This document shows, piece by piece, positions 57,022 to 64,000 of a DNA stretch of 64,000 nt (position 1 is the first letter of the stretch; the number at the start of each line of letters is the position of its first letter). The notes below the pieces were generated by a model. It worked only from the letters and a program-made list of their open reading frames with translations, searched no databases and was not told the origin of the DNA. A program made the translations under genes and the position numbers. Origin of the DNA: Diplonema papillatum (Eukaryota > Euglenozoa > Diplonemea > Diplonemida > Diplonemidae); assembly GCA_030068145.1 (NCBI GenBank), contig JAPJBO010000343.1:155083-219082 (forward strand), read 5' to 3'.

Positions 57022-58046
57022 ACGTGGCGAGCTGTTTTCCCGACTGTCCATGTGGCTTCTCCGGAAGAGGGCCTTGCGCCCTTCCCAGAGGCTGTCTCCG
57101 TGACTCCTCCGGAAGAGGGCCGTGCGCCCTTCCCAGAGACTGCCCATGTGGCTTCTCCGGAAGAGGGCCTTGCGCCCTTCCCAGAGGCTGTCCATGTGGC
57201 TTCTCCGGAAGAGGGCCTTGCGCCCTGTCCCAGAGACTGTCCATGTGGCTTCTCCGGAAGAGGGCCGTGCGCCCTTCCCAGAGACTGTCCATGTGGCTTC
57301 TCCGGAAGAGGGCCTTGCGCCCTTCCCAGAGGCTGTCTCCGTGACTCCTCCGGAAGAGGGCCGTGCGCCCTTCCCAGAGACTGTCCATGTGGCTTCTCCG
57401 GAAGAGGGCCTTGCGCCCTTCCCAGAGGTTGTCTCCGTGACTCCTCCGGAAGAGGGCCGTGCGCCCTGTCGACGTCGCAAAGCTGACAGCCAAGAAGCAG
57501 AATCAACCTCTGCGCAATTGATCATCGACTTGAAGAACAACGCAGCGCAGAGTGGAAGCCCGCTTGAAAGACAGGTTGGTAGGCTGGATGCCGATCTCAG
57601 TTACAAGGCGACCAGGAAGAGCTGCAGAGCACCGTCGATCTCAGGTGGACGCGGAAGAGTCGACAGAGATGAAGGCGGCCCTACTCGATGCGAATCGGCG
57701 CGTGAAGTAGATGCAGGTCGGCAAAAGGAAGATCGTTTCGCGGCTTGAAGAAGAGCTCCGCATATTCGAGACGGCAATGGACGACGTTGAAGTCGCGGAT
57801 CCGGACCCAGCGACCGGCGACTTCCCAAGAGGGTCTCGCGCCCTGCCAGAGGCTGTCGCCGTGACTCCTCCCGGAAGAGGGCTGTGCCCTGTCCCGGAGA
57901 TTACTCCGGAAGAGGGCCGTGCGCCCCAGGAAGAGGACATGGGACCGAGCTGTCTGGCAGGAAGACCCGTGCAGTCCCAGAGACTGTCTTCCGCGACTAT
58001 AGTAGGACTGCCCTGCGAAAGGCCTCCTACTGTTTCACAGGTGTAG
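57022..58046 (+). pseudogene. Repeat-bearing coiled-coil gene, disrupted
   Basis: The 48-bp repeat can encode SPEEGLAPFPEAV-type units. It is followed by a hydrophilic helical stretch (QLIIDLKNNAAQSGSPLERQ), then across frame changes EESTEMKAALLDANRRVK, a TAG, and KRKIVSRLEEELRIFETAMD. A few degenerate repeat units return near 57830-57920. It reads as one coiled-coil protein broken by a frameshift and a stop. Family unknown. Confidence 0.4.
57037..57475. repeat. 48-bp satellite, about nine units
   Basis: Units such as GGCTTCTCCGGAAGAGGGCC plus TTGCGCCCTTCCCAGAG. They alternate between a (C/T)CCATGTGGCTTC type and a CCGTGACTCC type. The period is a multiple of three, so both strands carry long frames (CGFSGRGPCALPRDCP forward, GPLPEKPHGQSLGRAQ reverse). 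Confidence 0.9.
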
Positions 58047-59689
58047 TTAGAACTGGGGAAGCGTCTGAAACTGCGCAGCTTCTTCTTTTTTGTTTGGAAA
58101 GGCAGGGCTGGTGTCGCTGTCCGATAGCAAAAGGACCCCGAGGCCGTACTCCTTGAGGACTCGGACCGAGTCTCGGCAGTCAAAAGTGGGCGAGCATCAC
58201 GGCGGCGGCAGTGACGAAGTGAAAGAGGTGTCTGTGCTGCGTGGCATAGGGCGCGTAATGACGTTCGGAGGGTGAGCCGGCTTGTGGGTGCGTTCCTCCC
58301 CTGCAGATGTTCATGACGTGATAGCTGCAAGTAGATAAGGAGTATGCCCCGGAGGCGAGGCCGTGGCATTGTATTGGCCGTGTATTGTGCAAGGACCCCG
58401 GTCGAGGCGGCCCGGCAGTCCCTCCAAAGGTCGGTGCTGGGAAGGCGCTCCACGTGGCTGCGCTGTCAGGTAGGATGCTTGCCCAAATAGTTAGGGCGCT
58501 TTCTGTAAGCAACTAGAAGGCGATCGTCCTGTGGATGTCAACATGCATTTCGGCAGGGGTCAGTCTACCGATCCATGTACTTAGGTGCTTGGGAGCTTGA
58601 TTCGAGCGGAGTCGAGGACGAGGCAGCTTGTGGCTCCTGTCACACGCTCTGCAAGCACAACGATTTTTCCGAAGTCCTTCCGCATTTAGGAATGTCCCTT
58701 CTGGCCTCGCTCGCGCTGGGTAAACGATGGAAATGACGCTGCGAAGTAGTTGCATGGTGCGTCTGAGCACGAGATGAAGTTTCGTATGCCGCGGCCAGTT
58801 TTCTTGTCGTCGCTGACTCTCATGAACACATTTGAATGCGGATGCTCAACACAATAAACGCTACGTGAGCGCTATGTGAGTGTCTCGTATTTCCTCGACG
58901 AGCATGTTGGCTGTGTGTGGGAGGAAGATGGTCAGCCACAGTTTTTTCGTCGACACCGACTCCTGGTTTATAGAGGCTGACGCTCTAGGGTGCCAGCAAG
59001 GCACTGCAGCTCACGGGCTGCATCCCAGGACCGTTGATGCCGGTAGTCCCTTAGCAAGTGCCAGAACGCTCTGCAATTGGTGGCATCTTGCTCTCGCATT
59101 TGGAGCTCAGGTGGTCAGAAGTTGGCTTCTGTAAACCGTGGGAGCGCGTCCTCGAACAAGGCGTGGCTGAGAAGAAAGTGGCTCACCTGGTCGGGAAGAA
59201 ACGACTTGTCGGCAGCGTTTCCGCGTGTGGCCTCTGCGTAGGAAAGAGGGAGATGCATTCCAGTCTGCTGTTCCTCCCTACTCGGTCTGCTGGCTAGGGA
59301 CCATTGGGATAGAAGCCATTGGGACAATCCCATGGTACCGCGTGGAGAGCGCGATCGGGCCCACGGCAGCGCAAGCCCGTGCTCACACGCCGGTCGAGCT
59401 GGCAACGGTGGTTGCGCACGCAGCCGTCTGCTTGCGGTCGCGCCGGCTAGGCCCGCAACTGCAGCCGCCATGGCGGCCATATTTTCGCCGGGCAGCTCAT
59501 CCCATCGCGCCAGCAATCCAGTTAAGGAACACAACCGAGGCACAGTTGTGAAATGTAGCCGAGGTATGCTTGGTAGAGGCTATTAAACAAGAGTTAAATT
59601 CGGACGTCGGAGCGGCGACGACGGCTCAGAAGGCAACCGCACCGAAGGAAGAATTTAACACAGTGACTAAATAGCTAATACTTGCACTC
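58047..59689. other. No gene recognised
   Basis: A short GKALHVAALSG stretch ending at a GTAGGATG donor (58436-58477) is faintly ankyrin-like. Otherwise there are only overlapping ORFs on both strands without recognisable domains. Confidence 0.4.
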
Positions 59690-60361
59690 AAGGGTTGCAA
59701 GGCACGGGCACTTGGACGGCGTAAGTCTCACGGATGGATTCCTTCAAATGAACGGCATGGGTAAACGAGGCGGGGTCTTTTTTCATTCATCTTGCTATGA
59801 TTGCGACGTTTGTAAGAATATGTAAATTTGGTCGGCAACCTTGTAAAACGTAGTAAATATATGGGATCTTGCTTAAGAGCCACATCCATCACACTTGGGA
59901 AAACGTAGAGCTCTTTTGTGGAGCCCTCCGTTCTTCGGTGGCATGTCTCGCAGTACGTCGGGGACACGGGTTGCCTTCTTGTTCTTCACTTTCTGTACGA
60001 GAACTTCGAGTGGCTCGGTGTAAGCTTTTTACGCCTCAACACACCCTGGGTCCCTTAGGACTTTCTCGTCGTAGTGGGTCACCATGTCTCCTGATGCCCA
60101 ATCACCCATCTTTTGAACCTGCATGGGGTCCATACCCGCTTTCAGAAGGGATGCAACAACCATCTATCCGGGCACTGTGGGTTAGAAAACGCGCCCTCGT
60201 CCGTCCCGAGCAGTCGGCGTCGTTGAACGGCTGCAGGATGCCCCGCTTCCCCGCAGTCCCGCGGAGGGCATCCCTAAACGAGGCATGGACGGGAAACGGG
60301 CACAAGAGGCGTTTCCCCTTGGCCATGAGTTTCAGAAGGGAAAAGACCTCGACAGGGCAGT
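59690..60361 (-). repeat. Inverted partial copy of the duplicated segment
   Basis: Reverse complement of about 54065-54745, including copy 1's own right flank, so it derives from copy 1. It includes the recombinase C-terminal third (stop at 60029-60031 on the minus strand). It ends abruptly at GACAGGGCAGTAC. Confidence 0.85.
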
Positions 60362-60362
60362 A

Positions 60363-60972
60363 CACAAACGAATATGCTCCGAGGTAATACACAAACCACG
60401 AAAGGGCTCCAAGCGCGGCACGTCAAGTGACCCACCGCCAGCAGCAAAGAAACGAAAGTGCGCCAGATGTGGTGATTCGGGTCACAACGTTTTGACATGC
60501 AGAAGCAGGATGATACATAGCAGATCGGTGAATGTCGTTTTCCCTTGTTCCCTTATCAAACAAAGATGGAACCCAAAAAACACCGAATTCCAATGTGGAG
60601 AGCGGCTCACAACGTGTACTTTCCGGACAAGAAGATGCCACATGTCAACATATGACGGAAGATTTGTGTTTGCCCAAGATCATCCATTCTCTGTCGCCAG
60701 CGTCTCGACCCTGAGACGTGAATCTGAAAGTAACACCTCCCGCTTCAGGCTGCCCGTGATGCAGTCTGCATCTGATTGCTACCACCCACACATTGTGTTC
60801 GTGTCGTTGTACATTTTAGCCGCTCACCCAATGACACAGATGGTCGGACGGCTCTGCATATTGCCAGCGAGAATGGTTGCTTGAAGGTTGTCAAGGAATT
60901 GATCGCAGCTGGTGCCAAGGTCGACGTGCAGGAAAATGGTATGTTTTACGATGCGAAGAATGTTTTTTTGTG
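60363..60972 (+). repeat. Direct partial copy of the duplicated segment (head)
   Basis: Matches 52301-52910 with a few small indels. It begins directly against the inverted tail at 60361 and stops in the poly-T after the ankyrin donor, where the GTTAACAC repeat starts. Confidence 0.85.
60840..60938 (+). CDS. 99-nt ankyrin-repeat exon, copy C
   Basis: Same acceptor (GACACAG), donor (GTATGT) and 1-1 phase. Encodes (D)GRTALHIASENGCLKVVKE then LIAAGAKVDVQEN. All eight nucleotide differences from copy A change the protein (seven residues). Confidence 0.7.
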
Positions 60973-61095
60973 TTAACAATGCATTGTTGGTACTAAACAT
61001 TAGTAGTTGGCAGCGTACTAAAAGCAACTCACCAAATCAGGTGAAAAGCCGCTAGTGCGCACAAACAAACGGAAGCGCCATACTAATTTTTTGAA
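60973..61095 (-). repeat. Dispersed 115-bp repeat (GTTAACAC end), inverted copy 3
   Basis: GTGTTAACAATGCATTGTTG... in opposite orientation to 5041 and 25915. It sits at the boundary between the duplicated ankyrin segment and the retroelement, about 175 bp before the gag-like ATG, and may be that element's terminal repeat. Confidence 0.65.
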
Positions 61096-61269
61096 AGTAT
61101 GCCAATACTGCAGGGAATAGTTGACAAGACCTCTTGAGTTTGTGCTAACCACGAATAGGGGAGTCGGGAGAACCTACAAAGCCAAAAGCAGGACCGACCC
61201 CCCCCGTTCGTGAGAAAAAGCGACGAATAAAAACACGTTCTTCTTTCCATATAATAAAAACACTGGGAA

Positions 61270-62184
61270 ATGGCCTTGGACGAATCCGCCGCGAAAGCCC
61301 TGGCTGAGGCCGTGGCCACGGGAACAGAGAAGGTTCTGAGGTTCCCATGCTGGGAAAAGGACGCGAGGGAAGTGGTCCAGATGAAAGGGCTGTTCGCGGA
61401 TGCAACGGACAGGGCGGGCCAGATGCGCGCGGCGCTAGGGAAGCTGGGTTTCGAGGACGTCCCCCAAAGAGCAGCACAGTGGCATCTTTGCTGGCTGTTG
61501 AGCCTGTGGGAGGAAAAGGTCCGGACGTGGCTTAAGCGTGAAGGCGTACTGGTTGAGGAGGAGTCGAGCGATGGAAAAGAAGACACCGACGGCGAAGCGG
61601 CCGACGGCGAGGCGGCCGCCGAGGAGCCAGGGGTGGCCTCTCTTCTCACGGAGATGAGGAAGGAAGTGGCGGCCCTACGAGCTGAGCTGGCCGAGGCAAA
61701 AAACGGCCAGCGCCCCGGGTCCGCTGGACCCGGGGGTCTGGCTGTGGGCCTGCAGGCTCTCAAGCCGCAAGCCTGGACGACCCTCGACGGGAAAGAGAGA
61801 GCCGTTGTGTACGGCGAGTTGGCGCGCCGCTACGCGGTGGCGAAGGGAGCGCAGGGCCACGAGACCGAGGCCCACCTCAAGACGTTGGGCATCGTCCTGG
61901 GGGCGATTGGAGAGACGGAGACCGCATTCGACGCGGACGAGGCCTTGCGGAAGGTGGCGGAAGCGGTTCTCAGGCGTCTGGAAGTGGTCCGCATCGGGCA
62001 GACGGCCGGGTGGCAGGAAGCGGAAGCTGCGGCCACGGCGTGGGAGGAGGACGAGGCGCCCGATTTCCTGAAGAAGGGGCTGGCTGCCGCCGAGAAGATG
62101 CGTCGCAAGAAGGAGAAGGCGAAGCAAGGCGGGAACGCTTTTCAGAAGGCAAAGTCCAGTCGCGGTGGCGAAGGAAGGAAGTGA
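61270..62184 (+). CDS. Gag-like protein of the YR retrotransposon
   Basis: 304 aa, Ala/Glu/Lys-rich and largely helical. An N-terminal globular part (about 1-95, with PQRAAQWHLCWLLSLWEEKV) precedes an acidic linker (EEESSDGKEDTDGEAADGEA) and a short coiled coil (LTEMRKEVAALRAELAEAKN). A second globular part follows (VVYGELARRYAVAKGAQGHE), then a basic tail (AAEKMRRKKEKAKQGG). No zinc knuckle. Its position ahead of YR and RT is the main reason to call it gag-like: it would coat the RNA in the cytoplasmic particle. The ATG at 61270 follows an AT-rich leader. Confidence 0.7.
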   Translation: MALDESAAKALAEAVATGTEKVLRFPCWEKDAREVVQMKGLFADATDRAGQMRAALGKLGFEDVPQRAAQWHLCWLLSLWEEKVRTWLKREGVLVEEESSDGKEDTDGEAADGEAAAEEPGVASLLTEMRKEVAALRAELAEAKNGQRPGSAGPGGLAVGLQALKPQAWTTLDGKERAVVYGELARRYAVAKGAQGHETEAHLKTLGIVLGAIGETETAFDADEALRKVAEAVLRRLEVVRIGQTAGWQEAEAAATAWEEDEAPDFLKKGLAAAEKMRRKKEKAKQGGNAFQKAKSSRGGEGRK

Positions 62185-62336
62185 AGGCTTCCTACTGTGG
62201 GGATGAGGACACTGGGACGGGAAACTGGAGGCGGGGCTGGCGGGGCGTGAGCCGCGAGTTCCGTTCTTCCGTTTCACGCCTCGGGAGACCGCGGAAAGAG
62301 GAGCCTCTGCTTCAGCGGCAGGAGCTCTCTTTGGTG

Positions 62337-63173
62337 ATGGGGGACGCGAGGGAGCTGATGCAGGCGGCTCTCGCTCCTTCGACTTGGCGGGGTATGGAAT
62401 CTGTTCACCGCAGGTTCCTGCAGTTTCGGCGCATGCTCGACGTTCTGTCACCGACGGAGACGCCGACTGCGTTGCTGCTGTTCATCGCGAGGCTGTTGCG
62501 TCGGGGGGACATTTCGATTCCGTCTGCCCTGACCTACGTCAACTCGTTGGTGTCAGCGGAACGCCGCGTTGGCAACGATCTTCAGGGATCGATCGTCATA
62601 AAGGACCTCCGTCGGGCCTTGCGACGTTTAGGTGCGAACAAACCGGCGAAACAGGCGGTTCCGGCGACGAGCGCCGAGGTTCACGCTGTTGTGGGTCGGT
62701 CGACGGATGGGGCAGTGGCGATGGCCGTCCTGGTGGCATGGAGGTCGGGAGCGAGAGTAGGCGACGTAGTTCGTCTGCGCCCTCAGGACGTGACGTTCAC
62801 TCCGGGGGGTGCGAAGATCTCATGGTGGATCACGAAGTCGGATCCATTTCACATGGGGGCCCTGTCGGCGATAGCCCTGTCGGCGCGGGAGACGGCGGAG
62901 CTGAGGGCGATGGCGGGGTGTGCAAGAGAGAAGCTCTTTCCGACGACCTTCGGAAGCGTGGGACGGGCGCTGCGTCGGGAGAATCCGGAGCTGTCGTGCC
63001 ATTCCCTGCGAAGGTGCGCGTTAACGGAGCTACTGCGGGGAGGAGTGGGCCTCAACGAGATTCGGCAGTTTTCGGGCCACTCATCGGAGTCGGCCCTGCT
63101 CCGGTATCTTCCGATGGCGGAGTTGAGCCATGTGCGAGAACTCCTCCAGATCTCGCAGAGGCTGTGCTGCTGA
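62337..63173 (+). CDS. Tyrosine recombinase (integrase) of the retrotransposon
   Basis: 278 aa from the ATG at 62337; the frame is open back to 62010 and overlaps the end of the gag-like ORF, so a -1 frameshift fusion is possible. The core-binding part (STWRGMESVHRRFLQFRRML, SALTYVNSLVSAERRVGN) is followed by the catalytic part with the full tetrad: R140 (SGARVGDVV), H222-x-x-R225 (CHSLRRCALTELLRGG), H248 (FSGHSSESALL) and Y257 (RYLPMAEL). It would insert the circular cDNA by site-specific strand exchange in the nucleus. Confidence 0.88.
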   Translation: MGDARELMQAALAPSTWRGMESVHRRFLQFRRMLDVLSPTETPTALLLFIARLLRRGDISIPSALTYVNSLVSAERRVGNDLQGSIVIKDLRRALRRLGANKPAKQAVPATSAEVHAVVGRSTDGAVAMAVLVAWRSGARVGDVVRLRPQDVTFTPGGAKISWWITKSDPFHMGALSAIALSARETAELRAMAGCAREKLFPTTFGSVGRALRRENPELSCHSLRRCALTELLRGGVGLNEIRQFSGHSSESALLRYLPMAELSHVRELLQISQRLCC

Positions 63174-64000
63174 GGCGGCCGGCTTTTCCGCAGGGCTGGC
63201 TGCGGCGGGCGAGGCGTGCTGTTCCCCTATTCGCCTTCTGGACGGATTACGTTGGAGACGACGTGCTGGAGGCGCCGGAGCCGGATCGCGAGGCGGATGA
63301 AGGATGCATATGGCAGGAAGGGTACTCGGGTCCCGAGTGGGCCCTTCCGGTGGACGGAAAGAAGCCTTCAGTTGTACCTTGCTACGACGGCGAGATCGCC
63401 CCGATCTCATCGAATTCAATCGACCTTGCCTTTGTGGAAGAGTTGGATGAGACGGGCGAGCTGGCGCGTTTGCTGCAGGTAATCGGATCGGTGGAGGTCT
63501 TTCGGTCTTTGTTGAAGCCGGAATGGGAGGATCAGCCGGGGAGGCGCCGTTCGACGTCTCGTAGGATGTTGCGACATGCCAGCGTGCTCCAGGCGTGTGG
63601 CCTGCTGCAGCCGACCAGCCTTCGGGAAGCCCAATTCGTGTTGCCGGTGTTTACCGTACCGAAATCGTCTGGGGGGTTGCGCGTAATAGTTGATGGGCGA
63701 AAGATCAACGACGTGTTTGCGCCTCCGCCTCCGATGGGCCTTCCGCGCTTGGAGGACGCAGTGGCTGCGCTCCTGTCGTGGAAGTGGGTGATCTCATGCG
63801 ATGCACGGTCCTTTTTCTTCCAAATACCGATGGACCGAGCTGTGTCGCAGTTCTTCTGCGTGAATCTTGCAGCGTCCCGGGGTGGTTTTGAATCCTTTGT
63901 CCTACGCAAGCTTCCAATGGGCTGGTCTTGGGCACCTGCGATCGCGCAACGCATCGCGACTGTGCTGGCGCATCAGGTCCAAGGTTTTGCGTGGGTGGAT
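63173..64000 (+). CDS. Reverse transcriptase of the retrotransposon (cut by window end)
   Basis: The frame is open from before 63002, overlapping the recombinase in another frame, to the window end with no stop. The true start is unclear, and expression by frameshift or reinitiation is likely. RT blocks: FTVPKSSGGLRVIVDGRKIN, motif A VISCDARSFFFQIPMD, motif B RKLPMGWSWAPAIAQR. The window ends inside motif C (AWVD). RNase H is expected downstream. Confidence 0.88.

Larger units (their letters stand above)
61096..64000 (+). mobile_element. DIRS/VIPER-like tyrosine-recombinase retrotransposon, 5' part
   Basis: Three GC-rich ORFs in three different frames, gag-like then tyrosine recombinase then reverse transcriptase, overlapping or nearly so. 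Base composition differs sharply from the flanks. DIRS-type elements integrate with a tyrosine recombinase instead of a DDE integrase. The gag-YR-RT order is that described for VIPER of trypanosomes and also occurs in DIRS relatives. RNase H and the right end lie beyond the window. No frameshift or stop is seen, so this copy may be recent. Confidence 0.85.

Noticed and set aside
56209..57540. 443-codon minus-strand ORF
   Set aside because: Runs antisense through the decayed recombinase and the 48-bp satellite; length comes from repeat periodicity.
60285..60884. 199-codon ORF joining recombinase-antisense and zinc-knuckle sequence
   Set aside because: Created by the rearrangement junction at 60361; not a real gene fusion.

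Overview
This is nuclear DNA of a single-celled eukaryote. The genes are sparse and separated by repeat-rich DNA. At least three are interrupted by GT-AG introns of 129 to 2,172 nt whose exons join into one long protein each. One intronless gene looks mitoribosomal, and the right edge carries a tyrosine-recombinase retrotransposon. I cannot name the organism. The gag-YR-RT gene order and a coiled-coil motif hint at Discoba/Euglenozoa, but an alveolate or another flagellate protist is equally possible.

Layout. 1-2.2 kb is low-complexity and palindromic repeats with a tRNA-like element. 2.2-2.9 kb holds a candidate mitochondrial ribosomal protein bL32. 4.0-5.4 kb holds intron-like mobile repeats and a 92-bp promoter-region duplication. 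5.4-7.7 kb encodes a tandem ERI1-type exonuclease: one intact catalytic domain, one domain stripped of all five catalytic residues, and a third copy decayed and invaded by an 11-bp satellite. 9.8-14.6 kb encodes a membrane receptor (Cache, TM, HAMP-like) with a cyclase-like domain that lacks key catalytic residues. 15-26.9 kb is gene-poor and full of inverted-repeat elements. 27.0-29.8 kb holds a WD40 gene and a basic coiled-coil gene that share a small helical motif. 30-41 kb is gene-poor, with fragments and an ankyrin pseudogene. 41.4-49 kb is the densest part: homocysteine S-methyltransferase, a two-exon EF-hand-like protein, and a three-exon MFS transporter whose last intron carries two satellites and an unrelated ORF.

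51.5-61 kb is a mosaic of satellites and segmental duplications. A roughly 2.2 kb block occurs twice in tandem, plus rearranged partial copies. Each copy carries one 99-nt ankyrin-repeat exon with its own splice sites, zinc-knuckle sequence in all three, and, in the two full copies and the inverted fragment, a dead tyrosine recombinase. The duplicated DNA is nearly identical except inside the ankyrin exon, where almost every change alters an amino acid. This is the most interesting signal in the window. 61.1-64.0 kb is the 5' half of a DIRS/VIPER-like retroelement (gag-like, tyrosine recombinase, reverse transcriptase) running off the end.

No operon-like organisation is seen. The genes appear functionally unrelated. 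What links the regions is repeated invasion by small inverted-repeat elements, several of them inside introns.
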